Source: Bacteroidales bacterium
GTDB taxonomy: Bacteria; Bacteroidota; Bacteroidia; Bacteroidales; Muribaculaceae
Reading direction: 5' to 3'
Length of the DNA: 33,285 bases
Assembly (NCBI GenBank): GCA_030524765.1
Contig: JAUNGA010000022.1
Span: forward strand, 1-33,285
Shown here: positions 10,749-19,345 of the stretch, piece after piece
How the letters are laid out: every line of letters begins with the position of its first letter
Position numbering within the stretch: position 1 is the first letter of the stretch
Notes under the pieces: generated by a model
Seen by the model: only the letters and a program-made list of their open reading frames with translations
What the model was told of the DNA's origin: nothing
Database searches by the model: none
Position numbers and translations under genes: made by a program

Positions 10749-10800
10749 ACATATGACAACGGCATCCGGTTTTACTGAACCGGATGCCGTTGTCATATGT
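10749..10800. terminator. 23-bp perfect inverted repeat, probable bidirectional terminator
   Basis: Positions 10749-10771 and 10778-10800 are exact reverse complements with a 6-nt loop. The structure fills the gap between the convergent gdhA and metallo-hydrolase genes. It lacks a long U-tract on either side, so it may act mainly as an mRNA 3'-end stabiliser or a factor-assisted terminator. Confidence 0.75.
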
Positions 10801-10806
10801 ATTATC

Positions 10807-11529
10807 TCAGAGTTCGATAGATTCGCCTGGCTCATGCAGGCAGTGGAAGGTCGTGTCGACCTTGGTGTGGAATGGATAAACGCCAAAATCGCAGGCGACC
10901 ATATAGTTGCCGTCGAAATGCATCGGGAAGAAATCGGCCACTTGTATGGCTTCGACAAATTCGGTGGCGCCAACGGCGAAATCGCGGCCCTGGCGGGTAT
11001 CGACAGGGAAAAATACCACGTCAAGTGCCTTGAAATCTTCAGATATACGATTGAGCACCTTGCGGAATGCTGCATCGGCCCGGGCCACTTCAGAGGGATT
11101 GCTTTCCTCGTTCCAGTGCCAGTTGTTGAGGTCTCCGGCATGGAAAATTGTCTTTCCGTCTGTCGTTTTTATGGCAAATGCCACACCTGCATCGGTCGAT
11201 TCGTAGGCTTTTACACTTGATATGCCTGGAAGATTCTCTACGATATCGCCCGCACTCATGCCCTGGATTGCCAGCCGGCTGTCGGTGTCGCGTGCCTCTA
11301 CGTCGTTTGACAGTACATAGACGCGACGGTGATTTTGTCCGAGGTTGAAAATTACAGGATTATAGTGGTCGGGATGATGATGCGACACGAAGAATATGAC
11401 GGGCGTGTCGGGATGTCTGTCAAGATTCTTTACTACTGAGTGCGATGGGTCGCGATAGTAGTCAAACACCATGATTACATCAGGTGTGGTGACCATGAAA
11501 CCGCTGTGGGCAAGATATGTTATACGCAT
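10807..11529 (-). CDS. Metallo-beta-lactamase-fold hydrolase (UlaG-like)
   Basis: Probable cytosolic metal-dependent hydrolase of 240 residues; substrate unknown. The N-terminus MRITYLAHSGFMVTTPDVIMVFDYY and the metal motif SHHHPDHYN (about residues 49-57) are typical of the UlaG/L-ascorbate-6-P lactonase-like branch. Further likely ligands are FHAGDLNNWHW (Asp) and PMHFDGNY (His). No signal peptide. It starts 54 nt after the stop of another MBL-fold gene on the same strand; that gap holds only a weak 8-bp hairpin (11535-11542 with 11560-11567) and no recognisable promoter. It may therefore be the last gene of the peptidase-lipoprotein operon. Confidence 0.85.
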   Translation of the reverse strand: MRITYLAHSGFMVTTPDVIMVFDYYRDPSHSVVKNLDRHPDTPVIFFVSHHHPDHYNPVIFNLGQNHRRVYVLSNDVEARDTDSRLAIQGMSAGDIVENLPGISSVKAYESTDAGVAFAIKTTDGKTIFHAGDLNNWHWNEESNPSEVARADAAFRKVLNRISEDFKALDVVFFPVDTRQGRDFAVGATEFVEAIQVADFFPMHFDGNYMVACDFGVYPFHTKVDTTFHCLHEPGESIEL

Positions 11530-11583
11530 GACGTGTGTGTTTTAGGTTATTATAATTTTAAACACACCCCGTAGTTGAAAGGT

Positions 11584-12357
11584 TTAAATCGTGACGGTCA
11601 TTTCATCGCATGCGAGTTCGACGCCGGGCGGCAGTATGACATCGGCGGTCGGCGGCATATCATGGCTCATGTGGGTGAGCAGGGCACGGCGTGGCGCTAC
11701 TGTCCTGACTATCGCGAGAGCCTCGTCGAGCGACAGGTGCGACATGTGTTCGGCCGGACGCAGGGCGTTTATGACGAGTGTGTCGACGCCTCTGAGCAGC
11801 TGCAGCGTGCTGTCGGGCATTGTCTTGCAGTCGGTGATATATGCCAGCGGACCGATGCGGTAGCCTACGATTGGCAGGCGTGCGTGCATCACGGGCAGAG
11901 GTGTGATCTCGACTCCCTCGACATTGAATGGCCGTGCCGGATCGATCTCATGAATATCAAAACGTGGTACGCCCGGATAAGGATTCTCGACAAAAGACCA
12001 TGGATTGCGTTCGCGCAGATCACGGGCGACATCAGTTGTACAGTAGATCGGAAAGTCGCGTCCGCCTTTGCAGTAGGGCCGCAGGTCGTCGATTCCCCCG
12101 ACATGGTCGTAGTGGCTGTGGGTGATAAGCAAAGCGTCGAGCTCGGGCGAGCCGGCGCGCAGCATCTGTTGCCTGAAGTCGGGTCCGCAGTCAATCAGCA
12201 GGCTGGGGCCGTCCTCGCCTATCTTGACGGTGGCTGATGCACGCAGGCGTTTGTCGCGCGGGTCGGCCGATGTGCATGTGGCGCACCTGCATCCGATCTG
12301 AGGCACACCTGTCGATGTGCCCGACCCGAGAATCTGTAATGTGATTTTGTCGCTCAT
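11584..12357 (-). CDS. PhnP-like metallo-beta-lactamase-fold phosphodiesterase
   Basis: A 257-residue MBL-fold protein starting MSDKITLQILGSGTSTGVPQIGC, the hallmark of the PhnP/cyclic-phosphate-phosphodiesterase branch. Metal ligands are THSHYDH (about residues 79-85), MHARLP, a metal-bridging Asp in ITDCKT, and a C-terminal THMSHD. The N-terminal Cys cluster CRCATC resembles the structural zinc site of PhnP. No phn operon is nearby, so phosphonate metabolism is not indicated; a general cyclic phosphodiesterase or a nucleic-acid end-processing enzyme is possible. Its start overlaps the lipoprotein stop by 4 nt, implying translational coupling. Confidence 0.85.
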   Translation of the reverse strand: MSDKITLQILGSGTSTGVPQIGCRCATCTSADPRDKRLRASATVKIGEDGPSLLIDCGPDFRQQMLRAGSPELDALLITHSHYDHVGGIDDLRPYCKGGRDFPIYCTTDVARDLRERNPWSFVENPYPGVPRFDIHEIDPARPFNVEGVEITPLPVMHARLPIVGYRIGPLAYITDCKTMPDSTLQLLRGVDTLVINALRPAEHMSHLSLDEALAIVRTVAPRRALLTHMSHDMPPTADVILPPGVELACDEMTVTI

Positions 12358-13292
12358 TTGCGATAACGTATGAGTATGCCGTCCTCAAAAATGAGATAGA
12401 TGCCGTTGTCATAGTTCCACCGCTCATATTGTCCTGCCGACGAAGCCCCGTGATTGATTGTGGCGGGTGCCCCCAGGGCTAATCTGCATTCGTCACGCGT
12501 CATGCCGTCGGTCACCTGCGAATGTATGATCTTGTCCCATGTCTCGGGACGGATGCGTGGATAATTTAGCCGTGGATCGGTGAGCGAGAAGAGTCGGTCG
12601 AAATTGCGTGTGGCTGTGGCCGACGACCCATATGTCATCATGACACAGCGGATGGTGGGAGTATCGGCTGAGTGGAACGCCACCTTGAGCGGATATATGC
12701 CCGAGCCGGCCGTGACACCGGTGATTGTCACCGGCACGTGGCGCAGGCCTGCCACGGCATTGCCTGTGGCATCATACCAGTTGGACGTCACGATATAATA
12801 TGTATTGCCCCGCAGCAGGCTGTCGGCGATTGCTACCGGTCCGAGATCGACGGTGAAAGGTATCTCGAGGCGGTTGCGCGACTCAAGATCGGTCATGGCG
12901 ATGTCGGGCCGGTAATATAGTGAATCGTAGCCGTGCGAACGGGTGAATACGATCTCGAGACCGTCATTGCCGGTCAAGGTAGGGTACGACCCGATGCGGC
13001 GCAGCGTAAGGGTGTCGCCGGCGAGCGATGATGTGTTTCCCGAGGCTGAGGTGAATATCATTGAGATTTTGTCGTCGTTGACCACCCACTGCTTGCCGGG
13101 ACGCCAGTCGGCCGGACGCTGTGTCGAGATGCCGGCTGTGAGGGACTGCTCGGGCGTGACTTTTACGCCCGAGTTGCGCACATCGTTTTCAGTGATGCGC
13201 GGTGTACTTTCTATGCCTGTGAAACAGCTGCCGAGCATCGTGGCCACGCCCAGACAGCATAACGCAGAGATAAATGTCGGTTTCCGCGTCAT
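12354..13292 (-). CDS. Lipoprotein with C-terminal SmpA/BamE-like domain
   Basis: A 312-residue predicted lipoprotein. The signal peptide ends in the lipobox LGSC, placing the acylated Cys at position 23. The middle (about 45-255) is a beta-rich region I do not recognise. The last about 50 residues (GMTRDECRLALGAP, then YERWNYDNGIYLIFEDGILIRY) look like the SmpA/OmlA/BamE beta-lactamase-inhibitor-like fold, which often mediates protein contacts at the outer membrane. Its ATG overlaps the peptidase stop by 4 nt and its stop overlaps the PhnP-like start by 4 nt, so the three are translated as a unit. Function unknown; the BamE-like call rests on pattern only. Confidence 0.8.
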   Translation of the reverse strand: MTRKPTFISALCCLGVATMLGSCFTGIESTPRITENDVRNSGVKVTPEQSLTAGISTQRPADWRPGKQWVVNDDKISMIFTSASGNTSSLAGDTLTLRRIGSYPTLTGNDGLEIVFTRSHGYDSLYYRPDIAMTDLESRNRLEIPFTVDLGPVAIADSLLRGNTYYIVTSNWYDATGNAVAGLRHVPVTITGVTAGSGIYPLKVAFHSADTPTIRCVMMTYGSSATATRNFDRLFSLTDPRLNYPRIRPETWDKIIHSQVTDGMTRDECRLALGAPATINHGASSAGQYERWNYDNGIYLIFEDGILIRYRK

Positions 13293-15430
13293 CTAACTGC
13301 CGGGGTCCGGCCGAGGTTATAGAAGATAAATGAATAGAGATCAGTCCATTCGTCGATCACCTTGCCTATGGGCTTGCCCGCACCGTGACCGGCTTTCGAG
13401 TCGATACGTATCAGTTTGGGGCGGTCGCCGGTATCGGCGGCCTGCAGAGCTGCGGCGTATTTAAACGAATGGGCCGGCACCACCCGGTCATCGTGATCGG
13501 CTGTGGTTACAAGAATCGACGGATAGCGTGTACCATCGTTGCGTATGGTGTGCAGCGGCGAGTAGCCGAGCAGATAGCGTGCCATTTCGGGTGAATCATC
13601 GGCTGTGCCATAGTCGCTGGCCCAGTTCCAGCCGATGGTGAAGAGATGATAGCGCATCATGTCCATCACTCCCACACGTGGAATGGCCACACGGAAAAGA
13701 TCGGGACGCAGGTTTACACAGGCGCCGACGAGCAGACCACCGTTGCTGCCGCCCTCGATGGTAAGCAGTTCGGGTGTAGTCCAGCCCTCGTTGATCATAT
13801 ATTCGCCGGCGGCGATGAAGTCGTCAAATACGTTGAGTTTCTTCATCTTGGTGCCGGCTTCATGCCATGCCTCGCCGTACTCGGCACCGCCGCGCAGGTT
13901 GGCCTGTGCATATATGCCTCCGTTCTCGAGCCACAGCAGGCGTGAGGGAGAGAATGTCGGATTGAGAGTGATGTTGAATCCTCCGTAGCCGTAGAGGTAG
14001 ACAGGATTCGTACCGTCGCGGCTGAGTCCTTTCTTATATACGATAAACATAGGCACCCGCGTGCCGTCTTTCGATGTGTAGAATACCTGTTCGGTCACAT
14101 AATCGTCGGGGTTGAGGCCGGCGACATCGGTAGTCTTTACTACGGTCGACTCGCCCGATGCCATGTCGTAGCTGTAGATGGTCGATGGATATGTGAACGA
14201 CGAGAAACTGTAGAATACCTCGGGAGCCTTGCGGCGCGTCGAGAATGACGCCGAGCCATAGGTGGGCAATTTGATCTCGCCAATGGCCTTGCCGTCGATA
14301 TCGTAGAGATAGACATGGTTTGAGGCGTCGCGGTCGTAAGTGGCAATGATTTTGCCGTCGGCGATATTGACACCTGTGAGCACGCCGCCCTGCGGATCTT
14401 CGGGCAGGATTACCCTCCAGTTTTCACGTGCGGGGCTGGCGGGGTCGACAGCCACGAGACGGTTGCGTGGGGCGTCGGCCGAGGTGAATATGAGCAATTC
14501 GCCTGCCGGGGTGGTATCGATTACAGCCAGAGTCGACTCCATGGTCGGCTCGATAGTGATCCACGGGCTGTTGTCGCGGTCTTTGAGTGATTTCACATAA
14601 AGCGAGTTGCCGAATCCCTGGCCTCCGCCATCGACGATAAGCCACATGCCGTCATCGGTCACACCGACCGAATGAAAGTAAAGCGGTTGTTCGGGATTCT
14701 CATAAATAACCCGGTCGTCGCTCTGCGGTGTGCCGAGGCGATGGTAATAGACCTTGTGATATTCGTTGGCGTTTGAGAATTCCTTGCCGGCCTCCGGGCG
14801 AGGGTAAGCGCTGTAATAGAAGCCGTCGCCGTCCCATGCCGCACCCGTAAACTTTGCCCATTCGATATGGTCGTCGAGCAGCTGGCCGGTGGCTGTGTCG
14901 AGCACATATATTTCAGTCCAGTCACTTCCGCTGCGCGAGATGGTGTATGCGGTGTGGCGGCCGTCTTTGCTCTGGAATACACCGGTCAGTGCCACTGTGC
15001 CATCCTCGCTGAGCTTGTTGGGATCGAGAAATACTTCGGCATCCTCGGCATAGGGTTTGTCGGCACGGTAGAGCACCGACTGATTGCGCAGGCCGTCATT
15101 GACAAAGAAATAATATTTGCCGTCATGCTCACGCCAGGGCAGACCGGTCTTTACGTAATTGTTGAGCTCGGTCAGACGTCGGCGTATGCCCTCGCGATAT
15201 GGAATCTGCGACAGGTAGTCGCCTGTGACCTTGTTCTCGGCCTTGACCCATGCCAGCGTCTCGGCGGCGGTGTCGTTTTCGAGAGGGCGGTATCGGTCGT
15301 CGACCGTCATGCCGAAACATTGATATGTGGTGCCGTCGGCCGGAGCTGCCGGATAGGTCAGCGGAGCGTCCTGGGCCGTCGCGCCGAGTGCGCATATTGC
15401 CATTGTCGAAAGTAAGGTTTTCTTGAGCAT
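13289..15430 (-). CDS. Secreted prolyl oligopeptidase (S9A)
   Basis: Serine peptidase that cleaves short peptides after proline. The 713-residue protein has a signal peptide (MLKKTLLSTMAICALGATAQ), a beta-propeller region (about 75-440) and an alpha/beta-hydrolase C-terminus. Catalytic residues are the Ser in EGGSNGGLL (about residue 562), the Asp in DHDDRVVP and the His in KAGHGAGKP. The ATG at 15430 was chosen over 15478, which would place the start beyond the -33 box of the promoter at 15448-15479 and bury the signal peptide. Probably periplasmic. First gene of an operon with the lipoprotein and the PhnP-like gene, overlapping the former by 4 nt. Confidence 0.95.
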   Translation of the reverse strand: MLKKTLLSTMAICALGATAQDAPLTYPAAPADGTTYQCFGMTVDDRYRPLENDTAAETLAWVKAENKVTGDYLSQIPYREGIRRRLTELNNYVKTGLPWREHDGKYYFFVNDGLRNQSVLYRADKPYAEDAEVFLDPNKLSEDGTVALTGVFQSKDGRHTAYTISRSGSDWTEIYVLDTATGQLLDDHIEWAKFTGAAWDGDGFYYSAYPRPEAGKEFSNANEYHKVYYHRLGTPQSDDRVIYENPEQPLYFHSVGVTDDGMWLIVDGGGQGFGNSLYVKSLKDRDNSPWITIEPTMESTLAVIDTTPAGELLIFTSADAPRNRLVAVDPASPARENWRVILPEDPQGGVLTGVNIADGKIIATYDRDASNHVYLYDIDGKAIGEIKLPTYGSASFSTRRKAPEVFYSFSSFTYPSTIYSYDMASGESTVVKTTDVAGLNPDDYVTEQVFYTSKDGTRVPMFIVYKKGLSRDGTNPVYLYGYGGFNITLNPTFSPSRLLWLENGGIYAQANLRGGAEYGEAWHEAGTKMKKLNVFDDFIAAGEYMINEGWTTPELLTIEGGSNGGLLVGACVNLRPDLFRVAIPRVGVMDMMRYHLFTIGWNWASDYGTADDSPEMARYLLGYSPLHTIRNDGTRYPSILVTTADHDDRVVPAHSFKYAAALQAADTGDRPKLIRIDSKAGHGAGKPIGKVIDEWTDLYSFIFYNLGRTPAVR

Positions 15431-15447
15431 GAGTACTGATTTTTCCG

Positions 15448-15479
15448 CAAAAATACGAATTTTTGGCGAAAAAGGCAAA
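15448..15479 (-). promoter_or_regulatory. Consensus Bacteroidetes promoter of the prolyl oligopeptidase operon
   Basis: On the minus strand TTTG (15479-15476), 20 nt, then TATTTTTG (15455-15448). Transcription should begin near 15442, about 12 nt before the ATG. Back to back with the bioA promoter, with 31 nt between the two -33 boxes. Confidence 0.8.
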
Positions 15480-15510
15480 CGGGCTCTGAAGATGTATGCA
15501 AAATATCAGA

Positions 15511-15542
15511 TTTGGTCGATACGGCCGAAAGTCGTAAATTTG
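15511..15542 (+). promoter_or_regulatory. Consensus Bacteroidetes promoter of the biotin operon, nearly leaderless
   Basis: TTTG (15511-15514), exactly 20 nt, then TAAATTTG (15535-15542). The -7 box ends only 4 nt before the bioA ATG at 15547, so transcription should start at or within a few nucleotides of the start codon. I see no palindromic BirA-like operator in the 15480-15546 region. Confidence 0.8.
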
Positions 15543-15546
15543 CAAT

Positions 15547-16839
15547 ATGAATTCTACAGTGCATGATCAGTGGGACCGCACACATCTGTGGCATCCCTAT
15601 ACGTCGACGATCGACCCGCTGCCCACCTATAAGGTGGCCGAGGCCCGCGGCGCCGAGATTATCCTCGCTGACGGTCGCCGTCTCATTGACGGCATGTCGT
15701 CGTGGTGGTGTGTAATCCACGGCTACAATAATTCGCGTATCAATGCCGCGGCTAAGGCTCAGATCGACCGTATGAGCCACGTGATGTTCGGCGGTCTGAC
15801 ACACGACCCGGCCATCGAGCTGGGTAAAATGCTGCTTGAGGCGGCTCCGCCGTCGATGCACAATATATTTTATGCCGATTCGGGTTCGGTGGCCGTCGAG
15901 GTTGCCATGAAGATGGCCGTACAGGCATCGATCTCGGCATCAGGTGATCACAACCGCACCAATTTTGCCACTATCCGCTCGGGTTATCACGGCGACACGT
16001 GGAATGCCATGAGCGTATGCGATCCTGTCACGGGTATGCACGGCGCATTCGGCCCTGCTCTGCCCGTCCGCTTTTTTGTGCCGCAGCCACGCTCGCCATT
16101 CGGCGGAGAGTTTGACGAAGCCGATATTCAGCCGGTCGAGGAGCTGTTCGAGCGTCATTCGTCTGAGATAGCCGCTTTTATCCTCGAACCGATCGTGCAG
16201 GGAGCCGGCGGCATGTGGTTTTACCATCCCGAGTACCTCAGACGTCTGCGTGCGCTGTGCGACCGCTATGGTGTGCTGCTCATTTTCGATGAGATCGCCA
16301 CGGGATTCTGGCGCACGGGACGCATGTTCGCATGGGAGCACGCAGGTGTCGAGCCTGACATCATGTGCATAGGCAAAGGCCTCACGGCAGGCTATCTGAC
16401 AATGAGCGCCGTGCTGACCACCCGTCGGGTGGCCGACACCATCTCGCGTGGCGAGGCCGGCGTGCTGATGCACGGCCCGACTTTCATGGCCAATCCGCTG
16501 GCCTGTGCGATAGCCGTCGAGTCGATGCATATGCTCAACGAGACTGATATGGCCTCGCGTCTGCGACATCTCGAAGACCGGATTCGTCATGGCCTCGAGC
16601 CGGCACGTGCCCTGCCTTGGGTGACCGATGTGCGCGTTATCGGTTCGATAGGCGTTGTCGAGGTCGACCGTTGGGTCGATGTCGGTCGTTTTCAGAAAGA
16701 ATGTGTCGACCGGGGTGTATGGATACGTCCGTTCGGTCGCAACGTCTATATTATGCCACCGTACGTCATCACTGACGCGCAGCTCGACCGCCTCATGCAC
16801 GAGACCGTGGAACTCGTAAAGAATCTGCAACAGCAATGA
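15547..16839 (+). CDS. bioA: Adenosylmethionine-8-amino-7-oxononanoate aminotransferase
   Basis: PLP-dependent class III aminotransferase converting KAPA to DAPA with S-adenosylmethionine as usual amino donor; second step of biotin ring assembly. The 430-residue protein opens with [11 protein letters not shown], the BioA signature, followed by [14 protein letters not shown]. The PLP lysine is about K277 in [15 protein letters not shown], and [12 protein letters not shown] is the cofactor Asp region. The start is fixed by conservation: no later Met precedes the conserved HPYTS block. First gene of the cluster; its stop overlaps the bioF start by 4 nt. Confidence 0.97.
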   Translation: MNSTVHDQWDRTHLWHPYTSTIDPLPTYKVAEARGAEIILADGRRLIDGMSSWWCVIHGYNNSRINAAAKAQIDRMSHVMFGGLTHDPAIELGKMLLEAAPPSMHNIFYADSGSVAVEVAMKMAVQASISASGDHNRTNFATIRSGYHGDTWNAMSVCDPVTGMHGAFGPALPVRFFVPQPRSPFGGEFDEADIQPVEELFERHSSEIAAFILEPIVQGAGGMWFYHPEYLRRLRALCDRYGVLLIFDEIATGFWRTGRMFAWEHAGVEPDIMCIGKGLTAGYLTMSAVLTTRRVADTISRGEAGVLMHGPTFMANPLACAIAVESMHMLNETDMASRLRHLEDRIRHGLEPARALPWVTDVRVIGSIGVVEVDRWVDVGRFQKECVDRGVWIRPFGRNVYIMPPYVITDAQLDRLMHETVELVKNLQQQ

Positions 16840-17957
16840 ATGTAGACTCCACACTCGACCGCCTCGCCGCCGAAGGCAATCTGCGGGTCATACCTGTCGG
16901 CCATGACGACAGTGTCGTCGACCTGTCGTCAAACGACTATCTCGGCCTGGCCGATGATGTCGATCTGCGCGAGCGGTTTCTTGCCGACCATGATGCGTCG
17001 AGGTTGTTGATGACATCGTCGGCATCGCGTCTGCTGGCGGCACGCCAGAATTCTTACACTGCGTTCGAGCGTCTGTTGTCTGACAGTTATGGCGGTCGAC
17101 CGGCTTTGCTCTTCAACAGCGGCTACCATGCCAATACGGGACTTGTCTCGGCTCTGGCCGATTCACAGACCCTGATAGTGGCCGACAAACTTGTGCATGC
17201 GAGTATAATTGACGGTATAAAACTGTCGGGTGCCAGGTTTGAGCGTTTCCGCCACAATGATTATAATCATCTCGAGCGCATTCTGGCCTCTAAAGGTCGT
17301 GATTACGCCAATATACTCATAATAGCCGAGAGTGTCTACAGCATGGATGGCGACCGGGCAGATCTGCGCCGACTGGCTGATTTGCGTCGACATACGCCCG
17401 GCGCGTTACTCTATGTCGACGAGGCCCACGGAGTGGGGGCTGTCGGCCCGGGAGGTCTCGGTCTCGCAGTCGCCGAAGGCGTCCTTGACAGTGTCGACAT
17501 ACTTGTCGGCACACTCGGCAAGGCGCTTGCTTCGAGCGGTGCGTTCGCCCTGCTGACGGGTCGTCTGCGCGACTTTATGGTCAACCGTGCCCGCAGTCTT
17601 ATATTCTCGACAGCACTGCCGCCGGCCTGTGTTGACTGGTCGGCCATGACATGGCGGGCCTCGGTCGAGGGCGACAGCTTGCGCGATCGCCTGAATTCGT
17701 TGGCGGTTAGGTTGGCTCATATCATTCCCGGCGGTGAGCCGTCGCACATCCGTCCGCTTGTCGCCGGCGATCCGAATGTGGCCGTGAGGTTGTCGTCTGA
17801 TTTGCTTGCCGAGGGCTACAAGGTGTTGCCGATACGCACTCCTACTGTGCCTCCCGGCACCGAACGGCTGCGTTTCAGTCTGTCAGCCTCGATCGATCCG
17901 TCGTCGCTTGACAGGCTTGAAAACATAATCAATAGACTGACATGCAGTATCGTCTGA
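16836..17957 (+). CDS. bioF: 8-amino-7-oxononanoate synthase
   Basis: PLP alpha-oxoamine synthase that condenses pimeloyl-ACP (or -CoA) with L-alanine to give KAPA. The 373-residue product shows [13 protein letters not shown] near the N-terminus, [47 protein letters not shown], and the PLP lysine about K229 in [11 protein letters not shown]. It fits BioF better than glycine C-acetyltransferase because it sits between bioA and the bioG-bioC fusion. Overlaps bioA by 4 nt and the next gene by 16 nt. Confidence 0.96.
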   Translation: MNVDSTLDRLAAEGNLRVIPVGHDDSVVDLSSNDYLGLADDVDLRERFLADHDASRLLMTSSASRLLAARQNSYTAFERLLSDSYGGRPALLFNSGYHANTGLVSALADSQTLIVADKLVHASIIDGIKLSGARFERFRHNDYNHLERILASKGRDYANILIIAESVYSMDGDRADLRRLADLRRHTPGALLYVDEAHGVGAVGPGGLGLAVAEGVLDSVDILVGTLGKALASSGAFALLTGRLRDFMVNRARSLIFSTALPPACVDWSAMTWRASVEGDSLRDRLNSLAVRLAHIIPGGEPSHIRPLVAGDPNVAVRLSSDLLAEGYKVLPIRTPTVPPGTERLRFSLSASIDPSSLDRLENIINRLTCSIV

Positions 17958-19345
17958 TCTCATCGACCGGAGCCCCGCGTCTCATATTGATTTTTGCAGG
18001 GTGGGGCATGGATGCCACTCCATTTGAATCGTTGCTCCGGGAGGGCTACGATATAATGGTGGTGTGGGACTACAGGTCGTTCTATATCGACTGGAGTGTG
18101 GTATCCGGCTATGATGAAATCTGTCTTGTGGCATGGTCGATGGGCGTATTCGCGGCTTCGCAGACCGTTCAGGCAATTGATTATAAGATAACGAAACGTA
18201 TTGCCGTCAATGGCACACTGTGGCCGGTCGACAATTGCCGGGGCATCCCCGAAGCGATTTATTATGGCACTCACGATGGCCTTGACGAGCGTAATCTGAC
18301 AAAATTCTATCGCCGCATGTGCGCATCACGGACTCAGTTTGTCGATTTCGAGTCTGTGCGTCCCGTGCGCGATATCGACGGCCTGCGCGACGAATTGCTT
18401 GCCGTGGCCGAGCGCACCATCCTCAGCTCTCAGTCGGCTATCCGCTGGGATCGGGCTATTGTCGGCCATGCCGATGCAATCTTCCCGCCTGTCAATCAGC
18501 GTCGGGCATGGCAGGCGGCCGACGTGCCTGTCGAGATGACCGACGACGCCCATCTGATTGATTTCGCAGCCTTGCTTGACCGCGAATTTGTCGACAAATC
18601 GACCATGACAGCCCGATTTGCACGTGGCCATCGCACCTATGAGGCTAATGCGCCTGTACAGGCCGAGGTGGTCGAGCGCATGACCGCAATGCTCGTCGGC
18701 CATGTCGGACGTGATATGCGGGATTGCACGGGTACGATACTCGAGGTGGGCAGCGGCAGCGGATCGCTGTCGCGCCGTCTGGCCGTATTGGCACCGTCGG
18801 CTCGGCTGCGGCTGTGGGATATTTCGGGCGATATGCCTGACGGGCTTAAAGATGACAGCCGCGTGAAATTCTGCAGGTGCGATGCCGAGCTTGCCATCGC
18901 CCGTGTGCCGGCCTGCTCGCTGGCGTGCATAGCATCGGCCTCGACGGTGCAATGGTTCAACTCGCCCGACAGGTTCCTCGGCCATTGTGCGCGTGCTCTT
19001 GCGCCGGGCGGCATATTGCTGTTGTCGACATTTACACGCGGCAACCTCGCCGAGATCGCCGCTCTCACCGGCAATGCGCTGTCTATGCCTACGCCCGACC
19101 AATGGACGGCCATGGCCACGCGATATTTCGACATCATAGACGTCGCTGCATGGGAGCGTGACCTTGATTTCGAGACCCCGCTCGACGTGCTGCGCCATCT
19201 CAAGCTCACAGGAGTCAATTCGTTGGGCCACTCATCGCGAGGCGAGACAGATGTGCGCGATCTGTTGCGCCGCTATCCGATGCGTCTCGACGCAAGATAC
19301 CATCTTACTTACCGACCAATGATAATGTTACTCATCAAACGATGA
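17942..19345 (+). CDS. bioC: BioG-BioC fusion: pimeloyl-ACP methyl ester esterase / malonyl-ACP O-methyltransferase
   Basis: A 467-residue two-domain protein. Residues 1 to about 210 are a BioG (DUF452) alpha/beta hydrolase with LILIFAGWGMDATPF, nucleophile about S66 in LVAWSMGVFA and likely catalytic His about H204 in DDAHLIDF. Residues about 220-467 are a BioC methyltransferase: SAM motif ILEVGSGSGSLS, STVQWFNSPDRFL, LLSTFTRGNLAEI and LKLTGVNSLGHS. BioC caps malonyl-ACP with a methyl ester so that fatty-acid synthesis can extend it; BioG removes the methyl once pimeloyl-ACP is made. Opening and closing steps of the pathway are thus on one chain. From memory, such fusions occur in other Bacteroidetes. 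Overlaps bioD by 4 nt. Confidence 0.93.
   Translation: MQYRLISSTGAPRLILIFAGWGMDATPFESLLREGYDIMVVWDYRSFYIDWSVVSGYDEICLVAWSMGVFAASQTVQAIDYKITKRIAVNGTLWPVDNCRGIPEAIYYGTHDGLDERNLTKFYRRMCASRTQFVDFESVRPVRDIDGLRDELLAVAERTILSSQSAIRWDRAIVGHADAIFPPVNQRRAWQAADVPVEMTDDAHLIDFAALLDREFVDKSTMTARFARGHRTYEANAPVQAEVVERMTAMLVGHVGRDMRDCTGTILEVGSGSGSLSRRLAVLAPSARLRLWDISGDMPDGLKDDSRVKFCRCDAELAIARVPACSLACIASASTVQWFNSPDRFLGHCARALAPGGILLLSTFTRGNLAEIAALTGNALSMPTPDQWTAMATRYFDIIDVAAWERDLDFETPLDVLRHLKLTGVNSLGHSSRGETDVRDLLRRYPMRLDARYHLTYRPMIMLLIKR

Noticed and set aside
11535..11567. 8-bp hairpin between the two MBL-fold genes as terminator or riboswitch
   Set aside because: The 17-nt A/T loop and short stem without a U-tract are too weak to call; mentioned only in the gene entry.
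15480..15546. Possible BirA operator before bioA (partial symmetry between GCAAAAT and AAATTTGC)
   Set aside because: The arms do not match well and the spacing is irregular; the right half is simply the -7 box.
15940..16854. 304-residue minus-strand open frame opposite bioA
   Set aside because: Long, but exactly antisense to a well-conserved aminotransferase; its product is rich in His and Arg and has no domain.
18326..19231. 301-residue minus-strand open frame opposite bioG-bioC
   Set aside because: Antisense to conserved BioG and BioC motifs, with no family resemblance of its own.
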